Positions 26,475-34,994 of a stretch of 64,000 bases of DNA are shown here, piece by piece (the stretch's first letter is position 1; each line of letters begins with the position of its first letter). The stretch comes from Castellaniella sp049650445. Its GTDB lineage: Bacteria > Pseudomonadota > Gammaproteobacteria > Burkholderiales > Burkholderiaceae_B. The stretch is from NCBI RefSeq assembly GCF_049650445.1, contig NZ_JBASAD010000003.1:27249-91248 (forward strand), read 5' to 3'. Made by a program: the position numbers and the translations under genes. The notes beneath the pieces are model-generated. The model saw only the letters and a list, made by a program, of their open reading frames with translations. It searched no databases and was not told where the DNA came from.

Positions 26475-28263
26475 AACGCACCATCACGTATTCGCCCGGC
26501 GCATCACACAGCACCTGCTCACGCTTGAAAGCCGGCGGCTTGCCCGGCCGGCCCGAGCGTTCTGCGAGCCAGGCATGCATGGCCTCCCACCAGGACCCCT
26601 GGGTCACAGGCGCCTCGGCTTTCCAGTCATCGGGATCGATCCAGCCCATGTTGTCCTCCACGCTGCCCATCTGGTAGCTGCGGCGCGGACGGCCCGGTTC
26701 GGAGACGATACCCGCATTGTGCCCCCCTTCAGCCAGAACGAAGGTGACGTGGGTGTCGGTCTGCAGATGGATCTTGTAGACCGATTTCCAGGGCGAGACA
26801 TGATCGCGCGTCGTGGCCACGACCATCATGGGCGCCCGGATGTCCATCAGCGCCACGGTCGCCCCGGCGAAGCGGTACTGGCCGGCGGCCAGCGCATTAT
26901 TGAGGAACAAGGCCGTCAGATATTCAGAATGCATGCGCGCAGGCAAACGCGTGGTGTCGGCATTCCAGCTCATGAGATCGAAGTTCGCGTCTTCTTCTCC
27001 CATCAGGTAGCGGCGCGTATTACGCCCCCACAACAGGCCGCGCGACGCCAGATAGACAAAGGACCCGCCCATTTGCTTGCCCGACAGGTAGCCGCGCTCG
27101 CCCATGGTCTGGCGCAGGGTGGCGAGCTGTTCTTCATCAATGAAAACGCCCAGCTCGCCGGGCTCGGTGAAATCGGTCTGTGCGGCCAACAGGATGACCG
27201 AGGCCAGCTCGGGCAGATCGTCCGGAATCAGCGCCTTTTCCTTGGCCGTGCGCGCTCTGCCCGGCTTGCGCGACAGGCGCCCGAGCGCCGCCGCCACGAT
27301 CGCCAGAAAGGTGCCGCCCAGACAATAGCCCATCGTGTGCAGGCGCGGTGCGCCCGTGCTCGCCTTGGCGGCAGCGATGGCCGCCAGCACGCCGCACAGG
27401 TAATCCTGCATCTTCAGATCGCGATCGGAAGCATCGGGATTGCGCCAGGACACGATGAGCACCGTATGACCCTGGTCCACCAGGTACTTGACCATGGAGT
27501 TGTGCGGCGACAGATCCAGGATGTAGTACTTCATGATGCACGAGGGCACGATCAGCACCGGCTCGGGCAGCACTTCCCGGGTCGTGGGGGTGTACTGGAT
27601 CAGCTCGATCAGATGGTTGCGGAATACGACCTTGCCCGGCGTCACGGCCACGTCCTTGCCTACCGCATAGTCGAGCGGCGGCAGTGCCTCGGAAGGCGTA
27701 TCGGGGTGAGCGGACAGCGTTTCCTGCAAGTCCTTCATGAAAAAACGCATGCCCTCCTGCAGCGAGCGGCCCTGGGTTTCCTGAGCCGTCCGCTGGACCT
27801 CGGGGTTGGTCCAGGGCCAGTTCGACGGCGACATCGCATCCAGCGCCTGTCCGGTGAAAAAATTCACCATGTGCTGATGATGGCGCGAAACCCCTCCGCC
27901 CTGCTGCGCCGCATCGCGCCACCAGGCGTCACAGGCCTTGAAGCCTTCTTTCAATGCGACATAGGGCCAGGCATTCCAGTCCTCATCGGCAAACCGGCTG
28001 TCCTTCTCGCCCTGTTCGGGCTGAGCCAGAACGTTGCGCCAGGTCTGCAGCGACAGTTCGAGGGCACGCTGGGCCAGCAACGACTGTCGGCCCGGTGAAG
28101 CCATCAGGTGCATGGCCCAATCGGCGTGAGCCATGGCCAGGGCGATCGGCGACAGCCCGCTGCAGGCCTGCGCCATCTGAGCCCGCAACGTTTCATCGAG
28201 CGCCTTGGCGGCATTGTGCTGCTGCTTCGAAAGATCGAACCCGGCAGGGCTTTCCATCACCAT
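26464..28263 (-). CDS. phaC: Poly(3-hydroxybutyrate) synthase, class I
   Basis: About 599 residues, close to the 589 of the Cupriavidus class I enzyme. It polymerises (R)-3-hydroxybutyryl-CoA into PHB on the granule surface. The lipase-like box is GYCLGG with the catalytic cysteine. The conserved PLLIVPxxI-type segment reads PVLIVPSCIMKYYILDL, and the late catalytic His region reads EGGHNAGIVSEPG. Possible starts are 28290, 28263 and 28257; I chose 28263 because GAGGA lies about 11 bases upstream. A longer ORF to 28866 runs antisense into the next gene and is rejected. A perfect FNR/ANR box lies about 95 bp upstream. Confidence 0.95.
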   Translation of the reverse strand: MVMESPAGFDLSKQQHNAAKALDETLRAQMAQACSGLSPIALAMAHADWAMHLMASPGRQSLLAQRALELSLQTWRNVLAQPEQGEKDSRFADEDWNAWPYVALKEGFKACDAWWRDAAQQGGGVSRHHQHMVNFFTGQALDAMSPSNWPWTNPEVQRTAQETQGRSLQEGMRFFMKDLQETLSAHPDTPSEALPPLDYAVGKDVAVTPGKVVFRNHLIELIQYTPTTREVLPEPVLIVPSCIMKYYILDLSPHNSMVKYLVDQGHTVLIVSWRNPDASDRDLKMQDYLCGVLAAIAAAKASTGAPRLHTMGYCLGGTFLAIVAAALGRLSRKPGRARTAKEKALIPDDLPELASVILLAAQTDFTEPGELGVFIDEEQLATLRQTMGERGYLSGKQMGGSFVYLASRGLLWGRNTRRYLMGEEDANFDLMSWNADTTRLPARMHSEYLTALFLNNALAAGQYRFAGATVALMDIRAPMMVVATTRDHVSPWKSVYKIHLQTDTHVTFVLAEGGHNAGIVSEPGRPRRSYQMGSVEDNMGWIDPDDWKAEAPVTQGSWWEAMHAWLAERSGRPGKPPAFKREQVLCDAPGEYVMVRYAD

Positions 28264-28305
28264 TTTTTGATAAATCCTCGAGTAATACATGAAGTCACAG
28301 GCAAG

Positions 28306-28322
28306 GGCTTGATTTTCAAGCC
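28306..28322 (-). promoter_or_regulatory. Hairpin in the phaC leader
   Basis: A perfect inverted repeat GGCTTGA-TTT-TCAAGCC lying between the FNR box and the phaC start. If the predicted -10 is right, it sits at the start of the transcript. Function unknown. Confidence 0.35.
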
Positions 28323-28356
28323 GGGCCCATTGTGAGGAAATAATTCGATCTTTAAT

Positions 28357-28370
28357 TTGATGTAAATCAA
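28357..28370. promoter_or_regulatory. FNR/ANR box between phaC and the chemoreceptor-hemerythrin operon
   Basis: TTGAT-GTAA-ATCAA, a perfect match to the FNR/ANR consensus TTGAT-N4-ATCAA. Toward phaC, a CACAAT hexamer (28329-28334 on the minus strand) falls where a -10 belongs if the box is centred at -41.5, the class II activator position. Toward the chemoreceptor it is centred about 62 bp before the predicted start, near a class I position. It may serve both genes. Confidence 0.75.
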
Positions 28371-28389
28371 CCCTACAGCAAAGATGGTC

Positions 28390-28419
28390 TTTATCCGACC
28401 CGATCGGGTGCGCTATAAA
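28390..28419 (+). promoter_or_regulatory. Candidate promoter with internal 12-bp palindrome, upstream of the chemoreceptor
   Basis: TTTATC (28390-28395) and TATAAA (28414-28419) are 18 bp apart. The spacer contains the perfect palindrome ACCCGATCGGGT (28398-28409), a position typical of a repressor operator. The -35 is weak. Confidence 0.4.
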
Positions 28420-28525
28420 AAACAGGTCGGGCTTGATGTGGGGAGGCAGCAACGTGACGCCATGCTTCACGCGCCACCCGGATTGCACGACATCCCTCGC
28501 ATCCTCCTCAGCCCAAGTCTCTTCC

Positions 28526-30175
28526 ATGCCCTCCACGACCTCCTCTTTGACTGCCACGCGCAGCCTGCGCATCGGCACCCGTCTCGGCCTGGCCTTTGCC
28601 GTGATCATCGCCATGATGCTTTGCATCGTCGCCGTAGCCCTGCTGCGCCTCACCAGCATCAACACCACCACGCGCCACATCGTCAACGAAGAATGGGCCA
28701 AGACTGACGCGGCCGCCGACCTGATCCATGCGGCCGCCGCCAACGCGCGCCGCACGGTGCAGCAGCTCATCAGCAGCGACCAGGAGCGCCAGCAGCTACG
28801 CCAGGAGATCCTGCAGGGACGCGAAAGCTTTGTGGCCGCATACAAGCTGCTGCAAGATACCGTCAATCTGCCCGAGGCCCGCGCCCTGCTGGAGAAGGCC
28901 GAACAGGCCCGCCTGAACTACGTGAAGTCGCAAGGCCGCTTTTACGAACTGCTGGACTCCGGTCAGGTAGAAGCAGCCACTCGGGAACTGAAGACGGTCA
29001 CCCTGGTCGAGCTGGGCCTCCTCTCGAAGACCTGCGAAGAAGTGGCGGCCATGGAAAAAAGCAACGCCCTGGCCGAGGGGGAACAAGCCGGCGAACAGGC
29101 TGACAGCGCGCGCCGGACCATTGTCCTGATCGGTCTGGGCGCACTCTTGCTGAGCATCCTCATGGCCTGGCGCATCACGCGCTCTATCACCCGCCCCCTG
29201 GCGCAAGCCGTGCACGTGGCCCAGGCCGTGGCCAGCGGCACGCTGGGCAACCGGATCGACGTGAATGTCGGCGCCGAGACCGGCCAGTTGTTGCAGGCAC
29301 TCAAGGACATGGACCACAGCCTGAGCCGCATCGTGGGTGAAGTGCGCCATGGCAGCGACACCATCGCCACCGCCACTTCACAGATCGCCAGCGGCAACCT
29401 GGACCTGTCCAGCCGCACGGAAGAACAGGCCAGTGCGCTCGAAGAGACCACCTCCGCCATGCAGGAGCTGTCCGACACTGTGAGGAAAAATCACGACAGC
29501 GGCAAGCATGCGGCAGAACTGGCCGAGTCGGCTTCGCAAGTGGCCGTGCGCGGCGGCAAGGTCGTGAGCGACGTGGTCCACACCATGGAAACGATCAATG
29601 CCTCGTCGCACAAAATCGCAGACATCATCGGCATCATCGACAGCATCGCCTTCCAGACCAACATCCTGGCCCTGAACGCCGCCGTGGAGGCGGCCCGCGC
29701 CGGCGAGGACGGCCGCGGCTTTGCCGTCGTGGCCTCCGAAGTCAGGTCACTCGCCGGCCGCTCGGCCCAGGCCGCCAAGGAAATCAAGGCGCTGATCGAC
29801 GAATCGGTGGAAAATGTCAGCACCGGCTGTTCGCTGGTGGAAAAAGCCGGCAGCACCATGGACCAGATCGTGGTCAGCGTGCGCCGTGTGGCCGACATCA
29901 TGGACGAGATCAGCGAAGCCAGCCAGGATCAGTCCCAAGGCATTCTGCAGATCAACGAAGCCATGGCCCAGATGACGCAGGTCACACAGCAGAACGCCGC
30001 GCTCGTCGAGGAATCCGCTGCTGCAGCGCAGTCGCTGGAGGCCCAGGCCCGGGGCCTGGTGGGCACAGTCGGCGCCTTCAGTCTGCACGACGTGCATGAC
30101 ATGCAGGAACCGCATGCACGGCTGGCGCTGGCCGGCGCGGGGCAGACGCTGCTGCCGGCACCACAAGGAATCTGA
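28526..30175 (+). CDS. Methyl-accepting chemotaxis protein
   Basis: 549-residue transmembrane chemoreceptor. It has a first membrane segment (LGLAFAVIIAMMLCIVAVALL), a four-helix-bundle periplasmic sensor, a second segment near 200 (TIVLIGLGALLLSILMAW), HAMP, and the signalling hairpin with IDSIAFQTNILALNAAVEAA. After the tip it reads ARAGEDGRGFAVV, where the other three receptors have GEQGRG. I took ATG 28526 (MPSTTSSLTATRS); no strong ribosome site is visible, and an upstream start at 28433 adds 31 unlikely residues. The hemerythrin gene begins 1 bp after the stop, so the two are co-expressed. Confidence 0.93.
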   Translation: MPSTTSSLTATRSLRIGTRLGLAFAVIIAMMLCIVAVALLRLTSINTTTRHIVNEEWAKTDAAADLIHAAAANARRTVQQLISSDQERQQLRQEILQGRESFVAAYKLLQDTVNLPEARALLEKAEQARLNYVKSQGRFYELLDSGQVEAATRELKTVTLVELGLLSKTCEEVAAMEKSNALAEGEQAGEQADSARRTIVLIGLGALLLSILMAWRITRSITRPLAQAVHVAQAVASGTLGNRIDVNVGAETGQLLQALKDMDHSLSRIVGEVRHGSDTIATATSQIASGNLDLSSRTEEQASALEETTSAMQELSDTVRKNHDSGKHAAELAESASQVAVRGGKVVSDVVHTMETINASSHKIADIIGIIDSIAFQTNILALNAAVEAARAGEDGRGFAVVASEVRSLAGRSAQAAKEIKALIDESVENVSTGCSLVEKAGSTMDQIVVSVRRVADIMDEISEASQDQSQGILQINEAMAQMTQVTQQNAALVEESAAAAQSLEAQARGLVGTVGAFSLHDVHDMQEPHARLALAGAGQTLLPAPQGI

Positions 30176-30176
30176 C

Positions 30177-30632
30177 ATGGCATACTTTGAATGGGCCGAC
30201 GACCTGGTCATCGACGGCGGCCCCATCGACCAGGACCATCGCCTGCTCGTGGATCTGGTCAACGAACTGCATACGGCCACCAGCCAGGGTTGCGGGCACG
30301 CAGTGATCGCCTCGATCTTGCAACGCACCGTCGACAGCACGCGCGCGCACCTGACGCGCGAAGAGGAACTGATGGCCCGCAAAGGCTTTCCGGATCTGGA
30401 AAAGCACAAACAGGGACACCGGGCTTTTCTGGAAAGCCTGCAAGGCCTCCAGCAACGCCTCAATGAGGGTAGTATCACCGTCGCCGCCCAGTTGTCCATG
30501 GTGCTGCGCGACTGGCTCTCGCTGCACATCCGTCGCAATGACAAGGAATTACTGAAATTCGAGCGCCTACGCCAACGCGAGCAGCAGCGCCAACGCCGAA
30601 CGGCGGCACTTTCCAAGGAGACTCAGACGTGA
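30177..30632 (+). CDS. Bacteriohemerythrin
   Basis: 151 residues of the hemerythrin four-helix fold with a di-iron, O2-binding site. Ligand positions appear in order: IDQDHRLL, the HLTREEELM histidine and glutamate, HKQGHRAFL, and LHIRRND near residue 120. The C-terminal tail is Arg/Gln rich. Start 30177 has an AAGGAA site and follows the chemoreceptor stop by 1 bp. The stop overlaps the next gene's GTG by 4 bp. In related bacteria hemerythrins buffer or deliver oxygen and are often linked to motility; here the receptor neighbour and FNR box agree with an oxygen-related role. Confidence 0.9.
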   Translation: MAYFEWADDLVIDGGPIDQDHRLLVDLVNELHTATSQGCGHAVIASILQRTVDSTRAHLTREEELMARKGFPDLEKHKQGHRAFLESLQGLQQRLNEGSITVAAQLSMVLRDWLSLHIRRNDKELLKFERLRQREQQRQRRTAALSKETQT

Positions 30633-31477
30633 CAATCACAACCGTCGGCATCATCGGCGCCGGCACCATGGGCAACGGCATTGCGCAGGCCTGCGCGGTT
30701 TCGGGCATCAATGTCGTGATGGTGGACATTTCCGAAGCCGCCGTGCAAAAGGGCCTGGCCACCGTAGCCGGCAGCCTGGATCGCCTGATCAAGAAGGAAA
30801 AAATCACCGAAGCCGACAAAGCCGCCGCGCTCGCTCGCATCCAGACCTCGATCCGCTACGAGGACCTGAAGCCCGCGCAACTGGTCATCGAAGCCGCGAC
30901 CGAGAACGACGATCTCAAGGTCAAGATCCTGCAGCAGTTGGACGCGCTGCTGGGCGAAGACGTGCTCATCGCCACCAACACTTCGTCCATCTCCATCACC
31001 CGACTGGCTGCCGCAACCCGGCGCGCCGACAAATTCATCGGCATGCACTTCTTCAACCCCGTGCCCATGATGGCGCTGGTGGAGATCATCGTCGGCCTGC
31101 AGACCTCGGACGCCACGCACGATGCCGTCCAGGCCCTGGCCCAACGCCTGGGCAAGACACCGATCACCGTCAAGAACGCGCCGGGCTTCGTGGTCAACCG
31201 CATCCTCATCCCGATGATCAACGAGGCCTTCTTCGTGCTGGCCGAAGGCATCGCGACGGCCGAGGACATCGACGCCGGCATGAAGCTGGGCTGCAATCAG
31301 CCCATCGGCCCGCTGGCGCTGGCCGACATGATCGGCCTGGATGTGTGCCTGGCCGTGATGGAGGTCTTCCTGCAGGAGTTCGGCGACAGCAAGTACCGCC
31401 CCTGCCCGCTGCTCAAGGAGATGGTGGCCGCCGGCCGCCTGGGCCGCAAGACCGGCCAGGGTGTTTATTCCTACTAG
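30629..31477 (+). CDS. 3-hydroxybutyryl-CoA (3-hydroxyacyl-CoA) dehydrogenase
   Basis: 282 residues, the usual length of a single-function 3-hydroxybutyryl-CoA dehydrogenase. It oxidises (S)-3-hydroxyacyl-CoA with NAD(P)+ or runs in reverse. The Rossmann loop is VGIIGAGTMGNGIAQA. The catalytic His lies in GMHFFNPVPMMALVEI, with the partner Glu in the upstream EAATEN block. A C-terminal domain starts near GFVVNRILIPMINEA. The start is GTG at 30629 with an AAGGAG site, and GTGA overlaps the hemerythrin stop. Coupling to a chemoreceptor and hemerythrin is unusual. Confidence 0.93.
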   Translation: MTITTVGIIGAGTMGNGIAQACAVSGINVVMVDISEAAVQKGLATVAGSLDRLIKKEKITEADKAAALARIQTSIRYEDLKPAQLVIEAATENDDLKVKILQQLDALLGEDVLIATNTSSISITRLAAATRRADKFIGMHFFNPVPMMALVEIIVGLQTSDATHDAVQALAQRLGKTPITVKNAPGFVVNRILIPMINEAFFVLAEGIATAEDIDAGMKLGCNQPIGPLALADMIGLDVCLAVMEVFLQEFGDSKYRPCPLLKEMVAAGRLGRKTGQGVYSY

Positions 31478-31591
31478 TTCCTGCCGGGCTGCGAGTCCGG
31501 CCCTGCCAGGCCGGCCAGGGCCGCGCCCGGACTGAGCCGGACGTGGTGCCCATCTATTACAATGCCGGCACCACCCCGACCTGCCGACCTC

Positions 31592-31981
31592 ATGACCCAG
31601 CCATCCCCCTACAAAAGCACCGGCGGACTGCTGCGCATCGCACGCGCCTTCGTCTATTCGCTGCAGGGGCTGGGTGCGGCATGGCGGCACGAGGCCGCGT
31701 TCCGGCAGGAAACCGCACTGGCGGTGATCCTGATCCCGCTGGGCTTGTGGCTGGGCAACGATGCGCTGGAACGGCTGCTGCTGGCCGGTGCGCTGGTGCT
31801 GGTGCTGGTGATGGAACTGATCAATTCCGCAATCGAGGCCCTGGCCGACGCGATCAGCACGGATCACCATCCCCTGCTGGGGCGCGCCAAGGACATTGGC
31901 AGCGCCGCAGTGCTGCTGATGATGCTGCTGACGGGCGCCACCTGGATCGCGGTGCTGGCGCCGCGCTGGTGGCCGTCCTGA
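31592..31981 (+). CDS. dgkA: Diacylglycerol kinase
   Basis: 129-residue integral membrane kinase (E. coli DgkA has 122) that phosphorylates diacylglycerol from lipid turnover. Three membrane helices are visible (ALAVILIPLGLWLG, LLLAGALVLVLVMELI, AAVLLMMLLTGATWIAV). The signature MELINSAIEALADAIS and the downstream GRAKDIGSAAV block are conserved. Start 31592 (MTQPSPYKSTGG) has no clear ribosome site; an ORF start 30 bp earlier is less family-like. Confidence 0.94.
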   Translation: MTQPSPYKSTGGLLRIARAFVYSLQGLGAAWRHEAAFRQETALAVILIPLGLWLGNDALERLLLAGALVLVLVMELINSAIEALADAISTDHHPLLGRAKDIGSAAVLLMMLLTGATWIAVLAPRWWPS

Positions 31982-32081
31982 ACACAGAAACACGCCCCTG
32001 GCGTACGCGCTCGACGCGCTACCCACGGCGACGAGCCCGGCTCGCCCCTCTCCAACCCTTTACGACATACGGCCTGACCCC

Positions 32082-32903
32082 ATGACCTTCATCGACAAGC
32101 TGAACCGTGCCTGGAGCGCCCAGGATTCCCTGCTGATGGTGGGCCTGGACCCGGACCCTCGGCGCTTTCCCAAGGAACTGGCCGGCCGCCCGGACGCGGT
32201 CACCGAGTTCTGCCTGCGCATCGTCGAGGCCACCGCGCCCTATGCCTGCGGCTTCAAGCCACAGATCGCCTATTTTGCCGCACTGGGCGCCGAGGATCAG
32301 TTGCAGGACATCTGCCGGACGATACGCGAACGGCACCCGGACCTGCCCATCGTGCTGGACGCCAAGCGCGGCGACATCGGCAGCACCGCCGAGCAATATG
32401 CGCGCGAAGCCTTCGAACGCTATGGAGCCGACGCAGTGACGGTCAATCCGTATATGGGACGCGACTCGGTGCAGCCCTACATCGACTACGGCGACCGGGG
32501 CGTCATCATCCTGTGTCGCACGTCCAATGTGGGCGGCGCCGATCTCCAGGACATGCGACTGGCCAACGGCACCCCCCTGTACCTGCACGTCGCCGACCAG
32601 GTGGCCCGCGTCTGGAACACCAACGGGCAATGCGCCCTGGTGGTGGGCGCGACCTTCCCGGAAGAAATCGACCAGGTCCGCCGCCGTGTGGGGGACATGC
32701 CCCTGCTGATTCCCGGCATCGGTGTCCAGGGCGGCGACATCCGGGCCACGGTGCGGGCAGGCCGCACGCCGCAGGGCCGGGGCATGATGATCAACTCGTC
32801 CCGCGCCATTCTGTACGCCAGCGACGACGAAGGCTGGGAGCAAGCCGCCGCCAAGACGGCGCGCGCCACGCGCAGCGCCATCCGCGCGGCATTGCAAGAC
32901 TGA
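32082..32903 (+). CDS. pyrF: Orotidine 5'-phosphate decarboxylase
   Basis: 273 residues of the long (type 2) OMP decarboxylase family, giving UMP in the last step of pyrimidine synthesis. The active-site block is VLDAKRGDIGSTAEQYA. The substrate-phosphate region LIPGIGVQGGDIRATVRAG and the GLDPDPRRFP start fit the family. It is probably transcribed with the Tag-like gene 52 bp downstream. Confidence 0.96.
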   Translation: MTFIDKLNRAWSAQDSLLMVGLDPDPRRFPKELAGRPDAVTEFCLRIVEATAPYACGFKPQIAYFAALGAEDQLQDICRTIRERHPDLPIVLDAKRGDIGSTAEQYAREAFERYGADAVTVNPYMGRDSVQPYIDYGDRGVIILCRTSNVGGADLQDMRLANGTPLYLHVADQVARVWNTNGQCALVVGATFPEEIDQVRRRVGDMPLLIPGIGVQGGDIRATVRAGRTPQGRGMMINSSRAILYASDDEGWEQAAAKTARATRSAIRAALQD

Positions 32904-32955
32904 CGGCTGCCCGTTCGGCCTCACACGGCCGCCCCCGCTCCCCTGGAGGACGCCC

Positions 32956-33639
32956 ATGACCCTCGACTATCGCTGGCTCTACGACACGGTCCGTGCGCGT
33001 TTCGAGTCCGACGCCGCCCTGGAAGCCTTTTTGCCGCAGGCGCTGACGCCCCAGGCATTGAAAGATCAGGGTGACGACCGCTATCTGTCCGCGATGACCC
33101 GACGAGTCTTTCACGCAGGCGTGCAGCACACCATGGTCGACGCCAAGTGGCCTGAATTCGAAAAGGCGTTCGCGGGCTTCGCGCCCGAGGCCCTGGCGCA
33201 ACTCGGCCCCGAGCAGATCGAAGCGCACATGAAAAACGACCGGATCATCCGCGATCGCGCCAAGATCAAGAGCATCCCCGAAAACGCCCGCTTCATCCTG
33301 GACATCCGCCAGGAACGGGGCACAGGCTTCGGCGCGTTCCTGGCCGACTGGCCGGACACCGACACCATCGGCCTGTGGCGCTTGCTGGCCAGGCGGGGCA
33401 CACGTCTGGGCGGGCGCTCGGCCGCCGGGTTCCTGCGCCTGGCAGGCAAGGACACGTTTCTGCTGACCAGCGACGTGGTCGCTCGTCTGAAGGCTGCCGG
33501 CGTCATCGACCGCGAACCGACCAGCCAGCGTGATCAGCAGGCCGTGCAGGACGCCTTCAACACCCTGCAGCAGGACTCGGGCCGGCCGCTGTGCCAGCTC
33601 TCGGCCCTGATGTCCCTGAGCATCAACCCGACGTTCTGA
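32956..33639 (+). CDS. DNA-3-methyladenine glycosylase I (Tag)-related protein
   Basis: 227 residues with similarity to the Tag/COG2818 helix-hairpin-helix fold. YLSAMTRRVFHAGVQHTMVDAKWPEF matches the Tag segment in which the aromatic substrate pocket begins, and IRDRAKIKSIPENARFI matches the helical part after it. Members excise 3-methyladenine from alkylated DNA. The N-terminal zinc-binding Cys-His pattern of E. coli Tag is not obvious, so the enzymatic call is tentative. It has a GGAGG site at the start. Confidence 0.7.
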   Translation: MTLDYRWLYDTVRARFESDAALEAFLPQALTPQALKDQGDDRYLSAMTRRVFHAGVQHTMVDAKWPEFEKAFAGFAPEALAQLGPEQIEAHMKNDRIIRDRAKIKSIPENARFILDIRQERGTGFGAFLADWPDTDTIGLWRLLARRGTRLGGRSAAGFLRLAGKDTFLLTSDVVARLKAAGVIDREPTSQRDQQAVQDAFNTLQQDSGRPLCQLSALMSLSINPTF

Positions 33640-33824
33640 GGGATTTCCCCTCATGGACACTTCCATGCCGCAACGCGCCGGCATGGACCCACACGGACTA
33701 AGCTGCTCATCGGGAGCCCGTGTCAGCCACTCATTCAAAAATGCATGTCACTCGCTGAGAGTGGAAGGGCGCCCTCTGTTGTAAAAACAAACAACATTTG
33801 ATACGCTTGACGCCATGGAACGAC

Positions 33825-34112
33825 ATGACAGCCAAACTCATCGTCAACCACAAGTCCATTGATGAAACCGGCGGCATCATCCAGATGGTCGTCTGGATAG
33901 TCCCAAAACCTGTTCCGCCCTCGACGCACGGATTCAAGTACCGGCTGGTCTACGCACGGGACGGTCGTCGCCTGGTCGGACTCGACAACGAACGCGGCAA
34001 GGGTGATCACATGCACCTGGGGCAAGCGGTACTGCACTATTCATTCACGACGATCGATCAACTCATCGAGGACTTCATCACGGAAGTGGAAATCATCAGA
34101 GGTCACCCATGA
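33825..34112 (+). CDS. DUF6516 (TumE-type) toxin, first gene of a toxin-antitoxin pair
   Basis: 95 residues. The family pattern is clear: a beta-rich start (MTAKLIVNHKSIDETGGIIQM), the core WIVPKPVPPSTHGFKYRL, and LVGLDNERGKGDHMH followed by a helix (TTIDQLIEDFITEV). DUF6516 proteins are toxin components paired with small winged-helix proteins; I do not know the mode of action with certainty. ATG 33825 fits the family start better than TTG 33798. The stop overlaps the next ATG by 4 bp. Flanking DNA is more AT-rich than the neighbouring housekeeping genes, which suggests horizontal gain. Confidence 0.8.
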   Translation: MTAKLIVNHKSIDETGGIIQMVVWIVPKPVPPSTHGFKYRLVYARDGRRLVGLDNERGKGDHMHLGQAVLHYSFTTIDQLIEDFITEVEIIRGHP

Positions 34113-34480
34113 CGACGCATAGAACACTGACCATCACCATCGACCCGGACTGGAAGAGCGCACTGCGAACTACAGGGCGCAGGGCGGCTGCCGGGATTGC
34201 GACGGGCGTGCCGCAAGGCGAGACCTTGAATTTCGAGACCCCTGCCGTCTTTTTTGCGCACCTGAACGAGCGGCGCTGGCTGTTGCTGCACGATCTGCTG
34301 GGCCAGGGAACCGTCGGCGTTCGGGAGCTGGCGCGCAAAGTAGGCCGCGATGTGAAAGGCGTCCATACCGACACCCAGATCCTGGTTGATATCGGCCTGC
34401 TGGAAAAGGACGCCAAGGGCGCCCTGCGCTGCCCCTACGACCGCATCCACATCGACATGGTCATGCAAGCCGCAGCCTGA
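34109..34480 (+). CDS. Winged-helix antitoxin / DNA-binding protein (HVO_A0114 family)
   Basis: 123 residues. The C-terminal half is a winged helix-turn-helix (VGVRELARKVGRDVKGVHTD, then TQILVDIGLLEKD). The N-terminal half carries TLTITIDPDW and PAVFFAHLNERRWLLLHDL, typical of HVO_A0114-type proteins found beside DUF6516. It probably neutralises the toxin and represses the operon. ATGA overlap with the toxin couples translation. It converges with pncC, 7 bp away. Confidence 0.8.
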   Translation: MTTHRTLTITIDPDWKSALRTTGRRAAAGIATGVPQGETLNFETPAVFFAHLNERRWLLLHDLLGQGTVGVRELARKVGRDVKGVHTDTQILVDIGLLEKDAKGALRCPYDRIHIDMVMQAAA

Positions 34481-34487
34481 CCCGGTC

Positions 34488-34994
34488 TCAGGCTTTGCCC
34501 AACTCCATCAGCGCCGCCTGCAGCGCGCGGCGCACTGCCGCAGTCCTCACCGCATCCCGGTCACCCTCGAAGATCTGGGTGAGCGCCCGGGTCACGATCC
34601 CGGGGCCGGCGCGGCGCGCGATGCCGAAGCACACCATGCCGACCGGCTTGCCCGGAGTAGCGCCGCCCGGCCCGGCGATACCGGTGGTGGACAGGGCCAG
34701 GTGGGCCTGGGGGACCGCTGCCAGCACCCCGCCGGCCATTTCCATGGCGGTTTCCTCGCTGACCGCGCCGAAGCGTTCCAGGGTGTCGGGCGACACCCGC
34801 AGTTGCTCGATCTTGGCGGCGTTGCTGTAGGTGACGAAGCCGCGCTCGAACCACAGGCTGGAGCCGGGACAGGACGTGATGGCGCCCGCCAGCAGCCCGC
34901 CCGTGCAGGATTCCGCCGTGGCGCACAACCAGCCGGCGGCCCGCAGCGCGGCCCCCACCTCGCCCGCCAGGGCACGCATTTCGCGTTCGTTCAT
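34488..34994 (-). CDS. pncC: Nicotinamide-nucleotide amidohydrolase (CinA C-terminal family)
   Basis: 168 residues, a stand-alone CinA C-terminal domain that deamidates NMN to nicotinate mononucleotide in pyridine salvage. Motifs: ATAESCTGGLLAG near residue 23-35 with the catalytic Ser, FVTYSNAAK, and TTGIAGPGGATPGKPVG. Start 34994 overlaps the pgpA stop (ATGA). It is the last gene of the rib-nusB-thiL-pgpA operon. Confidence 0.93.
   Translation of the reverse strand: MNEREMRALAGEVGAALRAAGWLCATAESCTGGLLAGAITSCPGSSLWFERGFVTYSNAAKIEQLRVSPDTLERFGAVSEETAMEMAGGVLAAVPQAHLALSTTGIAGPGGATPGKPVGMVCFGIARRAGPGIVTRALTQIFEGDRDAVRTAAVRRALQAALMELGKA

Noticed and set aside
28264..28866. 200-codon N-terminal extension of phaC
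   Set aside because: It runs antisense through the start of the chemoreceptor gene and its residues do not resemble PhaC; internal starts match the family.
33653..33784. 43-codon ORF between the Tag-like gene and the toxin gene
   Set aside because: No ribosome site, no recognisable features, and short enough to be chance.
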